Below the pieces are notes generated by a model, which saw nothing but the letters and a program-made list of their open reading frames with translations, did not search any database and was not told the origin of the DNA. Both the position numbers and the translations under genes were made by a program. Shown piece after piece: positions 9,342 through 19,051 of a stretch of DNA of 64,000 nt. The first letter of the stretch is position 1, and every line of letters starts with the position of its first letter. This stretch comes from JAHZKN01 sp965250205 (GTDB lineage Bacteria; Pseudomonadota; Alphaproteobacteria; Rhizobiales; Hyphomicrobiaceae), in NCBI GenBank assembly GCA_965250205.1, contig CBDFNK010000021.1, forward strand, positions 124,001-188,000, given 5' to 3'.

Positions 9342-9705
9342 AACAACTCCATCCCTTTTACTGAATTAGAACGCTTAGTTAAATTCCTCGCCGTACCGCG
9401 CTAACTGCCGCACCAGAAATTTCAGGTGTCCTGCGGCCAAAACGCAAACTTGGTATCGAAATTATCAGACGGCGTCCTGACACCGTAGACAAACGCTAAG
9501 GTAGGGTTAAAGGTCGAGTAGCGCAACCAAAATACTCAATTTGTCATTGTGATTTTCTACAAATATTACAGACTGTTATATCTAATTGATTAGAGTTTGT
9601 CTGAGCGGTAACGGCGGCCCAAACCTTGCCAATGCTCCGTGAAGCTCCTACGACGAAGGCCTGACAACACAGTCGGCCGTCCCTGACGCCAGGAGATCCT
9701 CCAAA
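9342..9705. promoter_or_regulatory. Divergent intergenic region with AT-rich core
   Basis: The 364 bp separate the outward-facing repeat-protein and lemA genes. No open frame or RNA structure is evident. The stretch 9537-9600 is AT-rich (ttctacaaatattacagactgttatatctaattgat) and is the likeliest promoter site. I could not assign clear -35/-10 boxes. Confidence 0.35.
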
Positions 9706-10323
9706 ATGCAATCCACTCAGTCCCGTCGTTTGTTCCAGATCCCAATACTCTCAGGCCTGGTGGCACTTGCGATGTCGCTTTCCGGGTGTGGTGTCAACAA
9801 CATCCCGACCTATGAGGAAAGTGCCAAAGCAGCTTGGTCTGAAGTGCTTAATCAATATAAGCGCCGTGCTGATTTGGTGCCGAACTTGGTTGAAACTGTC
9901 AAAGGGTTTGCCGAACAGGAACGCAAAGTCCTGACAGAGGTCGTCGAAGCACGGGCCAAGGCAACGCAAGTCCAGGCCAATATCCCGTCTGACGTTCTCA
10001 CCAACCCGGAAGCCATGAAAAAATTGCAGGACGCGCAAAACCAACTTGGGGGCGCGCTAGGCCGTTTGCTGGCAGTGATCGAACGCTATCCCGATATTAA
10101 GTCGGGCCAAAATTTCCTGGCGTTGCAAAGCGAACTTGCTGGCACAGAGAACCGAATTTCAATTGCGCGTCGCGACTATATTCAATCCGTTCGGGTTTAC
10201 AATACGGAACTAAAAACCATCCCGGGCCGCTGGTGGAAGTCCTTCATGTACCCAACCGCCAACGAGATGGCGACGTTTGAAGTGCCAAAAGAAACTACGA
10301 CCACACCTAAGGTCAGTTTCTAA
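9706..10323 (+). CDS. lemA: LemA family lipoprotein
   Basis: A 205-residue protein with a lipoprotein signal (VALAMSLSGC, lipidated Cys28). The LemA core follows: SAKAAWSEVLNQYKRRADLVPNLVETVKGFAEQERKVLTEVVEARAKA. The mid-region has LGRLLAVIERYPDIKSGQNFLALQSELAGTENRISIARRDYIQSVRVYN. LemA proteins are helical-bundle envelope proteins of unclear role. AGGAG lies ahead of the ATG. The two following genes are TPM-domain proteins, a common companionship for lemA, so the three probably work together in the envelope. Confidence 0.95.
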   Translation: MQSTQSRRLFQIPILSGLVALAMSLSGCGVNNIPTYEESAKAAWSEVLNQYKRRADLVPNLVETVKGFAEQERKVLTEVVEARAKATQVQANIPSDVLTNPEAMKKLQDAQNQLGGALGRLLAVIERYPDIKSGQNFLALQSELAGTENRISIARRDYIQSVRVYNTELKTIPGRWWKSFMYPTANEMATFEVPKETTTTPKVSF

Positions 10324-10346
10324 GAGCCAACACGACACATGCTGAG

Positions 10347-10381
10347 ATGGGCGTAAGGTTTACTATATCCTTGCCGCCCAT
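10347..10381 (+). other. Hairpin between lemA and the TPM gene
   Basis: The arms ATGGGCG-t-AAGG and CCTT-gc-CGCCCAT enclose a 10-base AT loop. There is no T-run, so it is not a classical terminator. It could set the level of downstream expression within the lemA operon. Confidence 0.5.
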
Positions 10382-10404
10382 TTGGACCATTTAGGGCTTG
10401 TTGC

Positions 10405-11247
10405 ATGCTGCCATCCTGCCAATACCAACATAACGACGCACAAACCAAACTGCGTTTCACCAAACCTGGGCTGCATCTGGTTTTGCTTGCAGTCATTCTA
10501 ATCTGTGCATTTGCACGTGTTGGCGTCGCTGAGCCGACCTATCCAGATTTAACTGGTAGGATTATTGATCAAGCAGGACTCCTGACAAGCGCCGACAAGG
10601 CCCAGATCGAAACGGAACTGGCTGCCCTTGAAGGCACGTCAAGCGACCAGCTTGCCATCGTGACCGTAAATTCTCTGCAAGGCTATTCGATTGAAGACTA
10701 TGCCATTGGGCTGGCGCGCAAATGGGGCATTGGTCAGAAGGACAAAGACAATGGTGTTGTCCTTTTGGTGGCACCCAACGAGCGTAAAGTACGCATCGAA
10801 GTCGGCCGCAGACTCGAGCCAATGCTTACCGACACCATGTCAAAACTGATCATTCAAAATGCAATTTTGCCCGGCTTCCGTCGTGGCGACTTTGCAGGCG
10901 GCATACGTGCTGGCGTGCGTGACATCAAGGACGTCTTGCTGGGTGATGCAGAAGCTGTGGCCAAACGGGCGCGCGGGCGCAACCAGAATGCCATCACTAC
11001 CGAAGAAATGATCATTTTGGCAATTTGGTTGGCGATCTTTGCCTATATTTTCTGGCAACAATACCAACAGGCCAAACGCATGGGGCCACATGCCAGACGG
11101 CGCAGACGGCATCTTAATGATGGCTCCGTAATCATCATCCCAGGTGGTCACTCAGACCATTGGGATGGCGGATGGTCAGGTGGTGGCGGCGGTTGGTCTG
11201 GCGGCGGGGGCAGCTTTGGTGGCGGGGGCGCTTCGGGAAGCTGGTAA
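10405..11247 (+). CDS. TPM-domain membrane protein (YgcG-like)
   Basis: A 280-residue protein. A signal sequence (LHLVLLAVILICAFARVGVAE) leads to a TPM domain: YPDLTGRIIDQAGLLTSADKAQIETELAALEGTSSDQLAIVTVNSLQGYSIEDYAIGLARKWGIGQKDKDNGVVLLVAPNERKVRIEVG. One membrane helix (MIILAIWLAIFAYIFW, about 205-220) and a glycine-rich tail (GGGGGWSGGGGSFGGGG) follow. This layout is typical of TPM proteins, which in plants act in photosystem II repair; bacterial function is unclear. It follows lemA and precedes a second TPM gene in the same direction. Confidence 0.92.
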   Translation: MLPSCQYQHNDAQTKLRFTKPGLHLVLLAVILICAFARVGVAEPTYPDLTGRIIDQAGLLTSADKAQIETELAALEGTSSDQLAIVTVNSLQGYSIEDYAIGLARKWGIGQKDKDNGVVLLVAPNERKVRIEVGRRLEPMLTDTMSKLIIQNAILPGFRRGDFAGGIRAGVRDIKDVLLGDAEAVAKRARGRNQNAITTEEMIILAIWLAIFAYIFWQQYQQAKRMGPHARRRRRHLNDGSVIIIPGGHSDHWDGGWSGGGGGWSGGGGSFGGGGASGSW

Positions 11248-11302
11248 GACTGAAGGATGACATGTAGCGCCAAGATCAATCAATCACATGCGCTGACAAA
11301 GA

Positions 11303-11950
11303 ATGGGAATGCAGATGGCGCTTTTTTCACAGACAAACGAACAGCGCATCGCCAAGGCGATCGCATCATCGGAAGCAAAAACATCTGGTGAGATAGTTGC
11401 CGTTGTTGCGCGTGAAAGTAGTTCCTACCTCTATGCACCGTTTTTGTGGGCGGCGATGACAGCGTTGCTGGTTCCCTGGCCGTTGATCGTCTTTACCTGG
11501 TGGCCGGTGATCTGGATTTTCGGGCTGCAGCTATTGGTGTTTCTCGCCCTGCTGTCGCTTCTTCTGATGCGCCCCTTGCGTTATGCGCTGGTGCCGAAGT
11601 CGATTAAAGAGCGCACCGCACACCGACGCGCCATGGAGCAATTTCTCGCTCAAAACCTCCACACAACGACAGGGCGCACCGGAGTATTGATATTTGTGTC
11701 GATTGCAGAGCGCTATGCAGAGATCATTGCCGACACCGAAATAGATGCCAAGGTTTCCGATGCAGAATGGCAAGCCATTGTCCACGACTTAACGGATACG
11801 ATCGGCAGCGGCAAACCAACAGAAGGGTTTGTCAAAACTATTGAGCGCATTGGCAAACACCTCGCCAAATCATTCCCACCAGGCACAGCCGATCCAAATG
11901 AGCTGCCCGATCATCTGATTGTGCTTGATGACCTTGAGGAGACCGACTAA
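11303..11950 (+). CDS. Second TPM-domain protein
   Basis: A 215-residue protein. Residues 9-40 (NEQRIAKAIASSEAKTSGEIVAVVARESSSY) begin a TPM domain. Two membrane helices follow (FLWAAMTALLVPWPLIVFTWWPVIWIFGLQLLVFLALLSLLL), then the domain's second half (TTGRTGVLIFVSIAERYAEIIADTEIDAKV) and an acidic tail. This split-domain layout is seen in the smaller TPM partner found next to YgcG-like genes. ATG at 11303, 11309 or 11315 could start it; a GGGAA favours a later one. Confidence 0.88.
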   Translation: MGMQMALFSQTNEQRIAKAIASSEAKTSGEIVAVVARESSSYLYAPFLWAAMTALLVPWPLIVFTWWPVIWIFGLQLLVFLALLSLLLMRPLRYALVPKSIKERTAHRRAMEQFLAQNLHTTTGRTGVLIFVSIAERYAEIIADTEIDAKVSDAEWQAIVHDLTDTIGSGKPTEGFVKTIERIGKHLAKSFPPGTADPNELPDHLIVLDDLEETD

Positions 11951-12011
11951 CCCAATACCTACCCACTTTGAGTCGCGCGTTCTTAAGACAATCAATCATA
12001 GGCTATTTGAG

Positions 12012-12626
12012 ATGATTAGAAACCGGCTTGAAAACCTCGTTGAGGGGCTGATTTTTGCCTCGCGTTGGATATTGGCTCCGTTTTACCTTGGGCTCGCCGC
12101 CTCGTTGGTAATTCTGCTGATCAAATTTATGGGTGAGTTTTACCACATTGCATCCCACGCCTTCACACTTACAGAATCAGAAGTCATCGTTGGAGTTCTC
12201 GCCCTTGTTGATTTGGCGTTGACCGGGTCATTAATCATCATCGTTGTATTCTCAGGATACGAGAACTTTGTTTCGCGCCTTGATCTTAGTGATCATAAAG
12301 ACTGGCCAGAATGGATGGGCACCATTGATTTCTCGGCCCTGAAACTCAAATTGCTCTCCTCTATCGTTGCGATTTCAGCAATCCAATTGCTCAAACAATT
12401 TATGACCATCGGCGACGTCAGCGATCGCGACCTTCTGTGGCTGGTCATCATTCACGTTGTTTTTGTTGTTTCCAGTGTGCTGCTCGCACTTTCAGATAAA
12501 ATCTCTGGCGCCGGACACCACGGGACTTCAAATGGAAACGGCACTGGCAAAACGCCAAACCCATCCACACCAACCGGTGGCAGCCAAGGTGGCAAGGGTG
12601 ATGATAAACCCATCATGATCGCATAA
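12012..12626 (+). CDS. UPF0114/YqhA family membrane protein
   Basis: A protein of about 204 residues with the UPF0114 pattern: RLENLVEGLIFASRWILAPFYLGLAASLVILLIKF, then DLALTGSLIIIVVFSGYENFVSRLD and KLKLLSSIVAISAIQLLKQFM, and a last helix VIIHVVFVVSSVLLALSDKI. That gives three or four membrane helices. The tail is Gly/Asn/Pro-rich and probably disordered. The open frame begins at 11919 inside the previous gene; the family start is the ATG at 12012. Function is unknown, though the family is widespread in Proteobacteria. Confidence 0.88.
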   Translation: MIRNRLENLVEGLIFASRWILAPFYLGLAASLVILLIKFMGEFYHIASHAFTLTESEVIVGVLALVDLALTGSLIIIVVFSGYENFVSRLDLSDHKDWPEWMGTIDFSALKLKLLSSIVAISAIQLLKQFMTIGDVSDRDLLWLVIIHVVFVVSSVLLALSDKISGAGHHGTSNGNGTGKTPNPSTPTGGSQGGKGDDKPIMIA

Positions 12627-12672
12627 ACAGACAGCATTGACGTCAGGAGAGAGACGTCAGGAGAGATTTGTC

Positions 12673-13791
12673 GTGACACGCATTGTTGTCGTTGGTGGCG
12701 CTGGTTCTTTTGGTGCCCGCATAACTGAGCGATTGACCAAGATAACAAATGTTGAAGTTATAATTGCGGGCCGCAATTCTGACTCGTTGACGAAAGTTTC
12801 TCAAAAGCTCAATGCCTCATTAAAGGTCCCAATTCAAACTGTTGTTGTCGACAGTTGCTCTGTCACGCCCGAGCAGTTGGCTGACATTGGTACCGACATC
12901 GTTATCAACGCCTCAGGCCCGTTTCAGGACCAAAACACCCGCCTTGCCGAAGCAGCCATAGCCAACCGTAGCCATTACATCGACCTTGCAGACGCCCGTC
13001 CCTTTGTCATCGACATTGAGAAGCTTGACCAAAAAGCTCGGGATGCGGGTGTGTTGATTGTCAGTGGGGCAAGCACTGTCCCAGGCATTTCATCAACCGT
13101 GCTGTGCCACCTCGCTCAACAGCTCGCCACGATGGACAGTGTTGCGATTGGCATCTCACCGGGAAATCAGTTTGAGCCTGGCTCTGCCACAACGCGTTCT
13201 GTGTTGAAGGGACTAGGCAAACCCATTGAGACGCGACGCAATGGAAACAGCGCAACCCTCTACGGCTGGCAAAATTTGAAACGCGGTAACTTCGCTAAAC
13301 TTGGCAAAAGGTGGCTTTGCAATGTCGACGTACCGGATCTAGAGTTGATCCCGAGGCACTTTCCTAAAATCAAGACCGTGTCTTTTCAGGCTGGAGCGGA
13401 ACTGTCTATCCAACACCTTGGTCTGTGGGCACTTTCATGGGCAGCACGCGCACGTATTTTAGCGCACCCAGAAGGTCTAACCGATTTTCTGCTCGCTCTT
13501 AAGGGCCTCACCAAATCTTTTGGCAGCAATACCGGCGGCATGTTCGTTACCGTAACCGGGCGCGATCATGATGGTACACGGCTAGAAAAGCGATGGACGC
13601 TGGTTGCCTGTGAGGGTCATGGACCATTTATCCCAACCTTGGCCAGCGTCATACTCGCAAAGGCGCTTGCAAGAGGTGAGCAGCCGATGACGGGGGCACG
13701 TCCATGCTTTGATCTCGTTTCCTACCCGGCACTTCTTGAAGAGATCTCTGATCTTTCGATCACTTGCACGATTGATCAGGCCATGCGCTAA
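12673..13791 (+). CDS. Saccharopine dehydrogenase-like NAD(P)-binding protein
   Basis: An oxidoreductase-like protein of about 372 residues with an N-terminal Rossmann fold (TRIVVVGGAGSFGARITERL, GxGxxG-type). It continues NVEVIIAGRNSDSL, DIVINASGPFQDQNTRLAEAAIANRSHYIDLADARPFV and SGASTVPGISSTVL, characteristic of the saccharopine dehydrogenase NADP-binding family. The C-terminus has MFVTVTGRDHDGTRLEKRWTLVACEGHGPFIPT, resembling related proteins of unknown substrate. The frame opens at 12637, but a GTG at 12673 has a well-placed AGGAGAG and starts right at the nucleotide-binding strand. The substrate cannot be predicted; lysine metabolism should not be assumed. Confidence 0.82.
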   Translation: MTRIVVVGGAGSFGARITERLTKITNVEVIIAGRNSDSLTKVSQKLNASLKVPIQTVVVDSCSVTPEQLADIGTDIVINASGPFQDQNTRLAEAAIANRSHYIDLADARPFVIDIEKLDQKARDAGVLIVSGASTVPGISSTVLCHLAQQLATMDSVAIGISPGNQFEPGSATTRSVLKGLGKPIETRRNGNSATLYGWQNLKRGNFAKLGKRWLCNVDVPDLELIPRHFPKIKTVSFQAGAELSIQHLGLWALSWAARARILAHPEGLTDFLLALKGLTKSFGSNTGGMFVTVTGRDHDGTRLEKRWTLVACEGHGPFIPTLASVILAKALARGEQPMTGARPCFDLVSYPALLEEISDLSITCTIDQAMR

Positions 13792-13868
13792 TCCAGGCAC
13801 GTATTACACATTTACTGTCGCTGAACCCTAAGATCCAACTGCGGCAGCGCAGGTCAGGAGACATCCCG

Positions 13869-15296
13869 TTGCAGACTTGGCAAGGTGACGATCACGAACC
13901 CACCCGGCACCAGAAACAAGGCCGCCCGAACGGTGGCACGCAACGGGCACCAAATTCCGCACTCGCATCGTGGGCCCTCTTCGATTGGGCTGCACAGCCA
14001 TTCTACACACTGGTCCTGACTTTTTTATTTGCGCCCTATTTTGCCAATCACGTCGTTGGAGATCCGGTGCTCGGTCAAAGTTATTGGGGCTATGCCACAG
14101 CAATTGCAGGACTTTTGATTGCAGTTGGAGGTCCAGTCCTTGGCACACTTGCTGACCGGCAGGGTGCACGCAAACCCTGGATTGCTGCGTTCTCAATTGG
14201 GCTTATATTGTCCATGGCCTGTTTATGGTTTGCAGCACCCAATGCGAGTGGCACCACTGTTTTACTCGTCTTGTTTGCTTTCGTTGTCGCAACAGCGATG
14301 GCCGAATTTGCGACCGTCTTTTCAAACTCAATCATGCCTTCGCTTGTTGGCCATCATGAAATTGGACGCTTATCCGGTATTGGTTGGGCAACGGGGTACG
14401 CGGGCGGTATGATCAGCCTCGCAATCATGGCCGGCCTCGTGGTCGGCGATACGGCAACCGGCAAAACTATTCTCGGCCTCGACCCAGTGTTCACGTTGGA
14501 TCATTCGGCCCACGATGGTGACCGTTTGGTCGGCCCGTTCTCTGCTCTTTGGTTTGCGCTGTTTGTGATTCCGTTCTTTTTATTCGTGCCCGATACCGGC
14601 ACGGCCACGCCAGGCGAGGCGAGCGACCATATAAACCCGTTTGTTGAGCTGTGGCATACGATACGGACACTGCCGTCGTTTCCCGACATGTTGTTTTTCT
14701 TGGCCGCGCGGATGCTCTATTCAGACGGGCTGGCTGCTATTTTTGCTTTCGGCGGCATTTACGGTGCTTCCGTCTTTGGTTGGGGGCCGCTCGAACTTGG
14801 CTTGTTCGGCATCATCCTCACCCTTGCTGGCATTGTCGGCGCACTGGTTGGGGGTTGGCTCAATGATCGCGTTGGATCACGACGTGTCATTTCCACCGCG
14901 CTTGGCCTTCTCATCCTGGCCGTGCTCGGCATTCTGTCCGTTGACAAGACCCATATTTTTTATGTTGTCGACGTGGCGACCAAAGCCATTGACTCAGGCC
15001 CGTTCACCTCAACCGGCGAGCACGTGTTTGTAGGCTTTGCAATTCTTGTCGGATTGGTGGCAGCACCTGTGCAGTCAGCAAGCCGTGTTCTCCTCGCCGG
15101 GCTGGCACCGGAAGACAAACGCACACAGTATTTTGGACTGTTTGCTTTTTCAGGAAAAGTCACAGCGTTTTTAGCGCCGTTCCTTGTCGCAACAGTTACG
15201 GCGATCACATCCAGCCAGCGACTTGGCATGGCGGCCATTGTGCTGTTCCTCATTGCGGGTCTGATCTTGTTGCGCCGCGTGAAACATGAAGCCTAG
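13869..15296 (+). CDS. MFS exporter, UMF1/Atg22-like
   Basis: A 475-residue transporter with about 12 membrane segments. The N-terminal signature SWALFDWAAQPFYTLVLTFLFAPYFA is typical of UMF1/Atg22-like MFS proteins. It continues with GLLIAVGGPVLGTLADRQGARKPWI, the MFS loop-2 motif. The C-terminal half has GALVGGWLNDRVGSRRVI, the matching motif of the second bundle. In yeast, Atg22 exports amino acids from the vacuole; the substrate here is unknown. The start is a TTG at 13869 with AGGAG just upstream, an uncommon start supported by spacing. Its stop codon overlaps repeat copy C. Confidence 0.9.
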   Translation: MQTWQGDDHEPTRHQKQGRPNGGTQRAPNSALASWALFDWAAQPFYTLVLTFLFAPYFANHVVGDPVLGQSYWGYATAIAGLLIAVGGPVLGTLADRQGARKPWIAAFSIGLILSMACLWFAAPNASGTTVLLVLFAFVVATAMAEFATVFSNSIMPSLVGHHEIGRLSGIGWATGYAGGMISLAIMAGLVVGDTATGKTILGLDPVFTLDHSAHDGDRLVGPFSALWFALFVIPFFLFVPDTGTATPGEASDHINPFVELWHTIRTLPSFPDMLFFLAARMLYSDGLAAIFAFGGIYGASVFGWGPLELGLFGIILTLAGIVGALVGGWLNDRVGSRRVISTALGLLILAVLGILSVDKTHIFYVVDVATKAIDSGPFTSTGEHVFVGFAILVGLVAAPVQSASRVLLAGLAPEDKRTQYFGLFAFSGKVTAFLAPFLVATVTAITSSQRLGMAAIVLFLIAGLILLRRVKHEA

Positions 15297-15422
15297 AGCA
15301 TCGCGCCTTTTGTTGTACACGGTGAAGCTATTTGCGCAGCGCTCTATCCCAAGACTCTCATCTCATGATTGGTGATCAACTTATCTGCTCAAAGTCGAAC
15401 CCAACTTTTCGCAGGTCGATCT
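15293..15422 (-). repeat. Dispersed hairpin repeat, copy C
   Basis: The third copy of the family, filling the whole gap between the convergent MFS and purH genes. It opens CTAGAG, giving the TAG of the MFS gene, and closes ATCTAG, giving the TAG of purH. Internal gatcaacttatctgctcaaag matches copy B. Its position suggests it acts as a two-way transcription end. Confidence 0.88.
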
Positions 15423-17013
15423 AGTGCCGGAAATGACGCACGCCAGTAAAGATCATGGCAAGGCCTCGCTCATCAGCCGCCGCAATCACCTCATCATCAC
15501 GCATTGAGCCGCCAGGCTGAATGACAGCCGTTACGCCTGCGTCCGCTGCTAAAATAAGCCCATCTGCAAATGGGAAAAAAGCATCGGATGCGATTACGGA
15601 CCCTTTGGTCAGTGGCTCGGACAAACCGGCTTGTTCTGCTGCAGCATCGGCTTTCCATGCTGCAATGCGTGTTGAATCGATGCGGCTCATCTGGCCTGCA
15701 CCAATGCCTGCCGTCTGGCCATCCTTGGCATAGACGATGGCATTCGACTTGACGTGCTTGGCGACTTTGAATGCAAATTTCAAATCATTGATTTCGCTCG
15801 CTGTTGGCTGGCGCTTCGTGACAACCTTGAGATCAAGGTCTTCGACGGATGCATTGTCGCGGGACTGTGCGAGAAAACCACCGGACAGCGTTTTGACAAA
15901 CTGACCGCCCCCACGTGGATCAGCAAGACCTCCCGTTGTCAGAAGACGCAGATTTTTCTTTGCTGCAAAAACAGCTTTCGCTTCATCGTCAGCATCTGGT
16001 GCAATGACAACCTCGGTAAAGATTTTGACCATCGCTTGCGCAGCCGCTTTATCAAGCACACGATTGACAGCAATAACACCGCCGAACGCACTCACGGGAT
16101 CACAGCGCAACGCCGCTTCATAAGCCTTTACCAAGGTCTCAGCCGTTGCAACACCGCACGGATTGGCATGCTTGATGATCGCAACTGCTGCGCTGTCATT
16201 GGACTGGAACTCACTGACGAGTTCAAAGGCTGCGTCGGTGTCGTTAAAATTATTATAGGAAAGCTCCTTGCCTTGATGTTGCATCAAGGTTGCTACACCA
16301 AAGCGCTTTTCACCTGTCGCGTAAAACGCAGCATTCTGGTGTGGGTTTTCGCCATAGCGCAAGATTTGCGTCAATTGCCCAGCAAGCGTTTTCCATTGTG
16401 GCGTGTCGTCACCAAGTTGACCGGCAAACCAATTGGAAATTGCAGCATCATACGAGGCTGTACGGGAAAACGCCTTGGCTGCAAGCTTCTTGCGAAATGC
16501 GAGCGTGGTCGAGCCATTGTTGTCCGACAATTCCTTCAGCAAGCCAACATAGTCTGCTGTCTCAACCACAACGGCCACACCAGCATGGTTCTTTGACGCC
16601 GCGCGGATCATCGCCGGTCCGCCAATATCAATATTTTCGACACAGGTCTGATAGTCAGCGCCCTTAGCGACGGTTTCTTCAAACGGATAAAGATTGACCA
16701 CCAACAAGTCGATGCCAGCGATGCCGTGCTCTTCAGCAGAACGCTCGTGATCGTGATTGCCGCGCACGGCCAACAGCCCACCATGCACTTTTGGATGCAG
16801 CGTTTTCAGACGCCCGTCCATCATTTCAGGAAATCCGGTGACGTCTGCAACATCACGTACACTCAGGCCAGCTTGTTGCAGTGCTTTTGCCGTTCCACCC
16901 GTCGAGATGAGTTCAACGCCATGGCCCGCAAGCGCCTTGGCAAGGTCCAGCAAACCTGTTTTATCAGAAACTGAGATGAGTGCCCTTTTGATTGGCTGGT
17001 ACGCCTCGCTCAT
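15421..17013 (-). CDS. purH: Bifunctional AICAR transformylase/IMP cyclohydrolase
   Basis: This 530-residue enzyme does the last two steps of IMP synthesis. The cyclohydrolase part has IKRALISVSDKTGLLDLAKALAGHGVELISTGGTAKAL and TGFPEMMDGRLKTLHPKVHGGLL. The transformylase part has RYGENPHQNAAFY, QGKELSYNNFNDTDAA, AIIKHANPCGVA (with the catalytic K-H pair) and SDAFFPFADGL. Length and order match the family exactly. GGAG lies 11 bases before the ATG. It follows the heparinase and methyltransferase genes on the same strand, an order common in Rhizobiales, and ends in repeat copy C. Confidence 0.98.
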   Translation of the reverse strand: MSEAYQPIKRALISVSDKTGLLDLAKALAGHGVELISTGGTAKALQQAGLSVRDVADVTGFPEMMDGRLKTLHPKVHGGLLAVRGNHDHERSAEEHGIAGIDLLVVNLYPFEETVAKGADYQTCVENIDIGGPAMIRAASKNHAGVAVVVETADYVGLLKELSDNNGSTTLAFRKKLAAKAFSRTASYDAAISNWFAGQLGDDTPQWKTLAGQLTQILRYGENPHQNAAFYATGEKRFGVATLMQHQGKELSYNNFNDTDAAFELVSEFQSNDSAAVAIIKHANPCGVATAETLVKAYEAALRCDPVSAFGGVIAVNRVLDKAAAQAMVKIFTEVVIAPDADDEAKAVFAAKKNLRLLTTGGLADPRGGGQFVKTLSGGFLAQSRDNASVEDLDLKVVTKRQPTASEINDLKFAFKVAKHVKSNAIVYAKDGQTAGIGAGQMSRIDSTRIAAWKADAAAEQAGLSEPLTKGSVIASDAFFPFADGLILAADAGVTAVIQPGGSMRDDEVIAAADERGLAMIFTGVRHFRH

Positions 17014-17146
17014 GGTCGATTTTCACTCCTCAAAATCGTTTGGCTTCACATGTAGTGGTATTGTGACGGCAAGCAACGTTCTTCACGTTGAACAGACGGG
17101 CTCAGACGATAAAAGAAAGTCGTCGCTAGAGTTTCCTGCCTTTGAT

Positions 17147-18904
17147 CTAGTCGATGCGCTCAACAATCCAACGTACCTCTGATTCGCCAAAGGTTGCACC
17201 GCGCGCGACAATTTGCAGGGTCCGTCGAGGCCCCGAAGAATCTGCAAAGAATGTACTGTCTTCTATCGAGAGCTGTGCGCCCTCGGCAGAGAAATTCCAT
17301 TTGTGGCCATTCATCAAAGTCAGATCAATTCCGTCAGCTTCACTACCCTGTCGACACGACACATCTGGGTGCAAATGGAAGTGGATGGCGAACGACGCAT
17401 CCTGACGCAGCCGCACTTTAACTTTATGGCCCTCAATGCGATCAACGCCAAGCAAGCGGCGTCCTGTTTTGTGCAACACCAGACTACGTCGATGGACAAG
17501 GCCTGCACTTTTTACATAGCCATCATGCAACGCATGCAATTCGATCGCACCGCCATGCTCCTCGAGCTTGGCTTCAACACGGCTTGGGCCAACAATTGGC
17601 TCAGCGCCGAGCATCTGAGCGAGCACGGGGTGACGCACAAGCGTTGATGATGAGTCCTCACCAAAGCTCAATGTACAATGACTGGCCGTGCTACGCGCTA
17701 CAGGTTGCCAGCTTGCATCCGATGCTGCGGGTGCGCCGCAATTGACAAACAGCGCTGAGCGCGCCGAACTCATTTCGAAAGATAGGCAGCCCGCATGGGC
17801 TTTCGCAGCAGCCTCCAAGGGGGGCGGTGTACCAACGTCACAGATGACAACAGTACCCTCACGCTCCAGGCGCGCATATCCAGACTCTGGCGCATCTTGC
17901 AAAACCGTCTCTGGCGCATCGTCATAGCCCAGAATTGTAGCCAATCCTGCAAGCGCTGGCACAGATACACCGTTAAACCGCGACAGGCGACCGTCACCTA
18001 AACGCATAAACCGCAACATTGAGATCATTTTTTGAAGTGCTTCTAACAACGCAGGTGGCACGGGGCGTTCACGCGACAGAAGACACTGCTTCAACGGCAA
18101 CAGATCAAGCACAAGATCAATCAGCACGGCTGGGTTTCTGCTGATGTGCCCACCATCAGGCAAAATCTCTTTTGAAAGCTCATTTAAAAACGCACGTTCT
18201 ATTGTCGGAATCTGGCGTTCCTGTCCTGCCATACATAGCTGCGCCAACAGCAAGGCGATCAAACTCTGCAAACGCATCTCACCGGTTGGTGCATCGTGCC
18301 ATGTCGCGGATAAGCGCACAATTTGCGCGGCAAGTGAACGCGTGATGGCATCATAAAGACGCGCATCAGTTCCATCGAGCAGAAACGATGCATGTGAGAT
18401 CCATGAAATAATGCGACGGGCAATGACGCTTGGCTCCCAGGCAACCCCGGTCCCACGACGCTCACGGATCGTCCACTCAACAGCAAGCCGGGTCGCCGTG
18501 TCTCGTGCATCTTCCGTGCCGACCGCCTCAAGGTGGCGCAGCCAACCAAAGCTGTGCAACGCGCGCGCCCAACCATCATTCGGCGGATCTAATTCAAACG
18601 GAGATTTATCGTCGAGATGGACAACGGTTCCAGCAAGACCGAATTGCCCCAATTCAATCTCATGGGCAAAGCTTGGGTCTGCTGTGCGCAAGTCCTGTGG
18701 CACGATAAGCAGGTTGGACACGGAAGCCGACGATAAGCGCCAACGAAATGGTCGCGAATAGAGCAAGCGAGACACAGTGGCGCGACGAGATCGCTCCATC
18801 TGCAAGCCAGCTATTCTCATTCGCTCCGACAAACTCAAGTTCCGTAATCCGTACCAAAGATAACGCACTTTGAACCAAACACAGCGAACCAAACATAGCG
18901 TCAA
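17147..18904 (-). CDS. Heparinase II/III family protein
   Basis: A protein of 557-585 residues with the alphaproteobacterial heparinase II/III layout. The helical N-terminal part contains DGWARALHSFGWLRHLEA, AVEWTIRERRGTGVAWEPSVIARRIISWISHASFLLDG and LPDGGHISRNPAVLIDLVLDLLPLK, where the GGHxSRNP segment carries likely active-site residues. The C-terminal part is a beta-sandwich (HDGYVKSAGLVHRRSLVLHKTGRRLLGVDRIEG). The family comprises polysaccharide lyases, but the substrate of this conserved branch is unknown. The start may be the Met at 18820 instead of 18904. It lies between the rRNA methyltransferase and purH, the usual conserved position. Confidence 0.9.
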   Translation of the reverse strand: MTLCLVRCVWFKVRYLWYGLRNLSLSERMRIAGLQMERSRRATVSRLLYSRPFRWRLSSASVSNLLIVPQDLRTADPSFAHEIELGQFGLAGTVVHLDDKSPFELDPPNDGWARALHSFGWLRHLEAVGTEDARDTATRLAVEWTIRERRGTGVAWEPSVIARRIISWISHASFLLDGTDARLYDAITRSLAAQIVRLSATWHDAPTGEMRLQSLIALLLAQLCMAGQERQIPTIERAFLNELSKEILPDGGHISRNPAVLIDLVLDLLPLKQCLLSRERPVPPALLEALQKMISMLRFMRLGDGRLSRFNGVSVPALAGLATILGYDDAPETVLQDAPESGYARLEREGTVVICDVGTPPPLEAAAKAHAGCLSFEMSSARSALFVNCGAPAASDASWQPVARSTASHCTLSFGEDSSSTLVRHPVLAQMLGAEPIVGPSRVEAKLEEHGGAIELHALHDGYVKSAGLVHRRSLVLHKTGRRLLGVDRIEGHKVKVRLRQDASFAIHFHLHPDVSCRQGSEADGIDLTLMNGHKWNFSAEGAQLSIEDSTFFADSSGPRRTLQIVARGATFGESEVRWIVERID

Positions 18905-19051
18905 AGACCCACTCTGTGCCAGGGCACATCAAGCGCGCACAATCACTGCCAGACACGCATTTTCAAATTGCGTTGTAAAGGCCCTAATGGTGCCAAGCAG
19001 CCGTGACAAGCCACACCAAGGTCTGACCTGTGCATGGCCTGTGCGCAGGTT

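Noticed and set aside
15754..16596. Plus-strand open frame of 280 codons
   Set aside because: Lies wholly opposite purH, which has all catalytic motifs.
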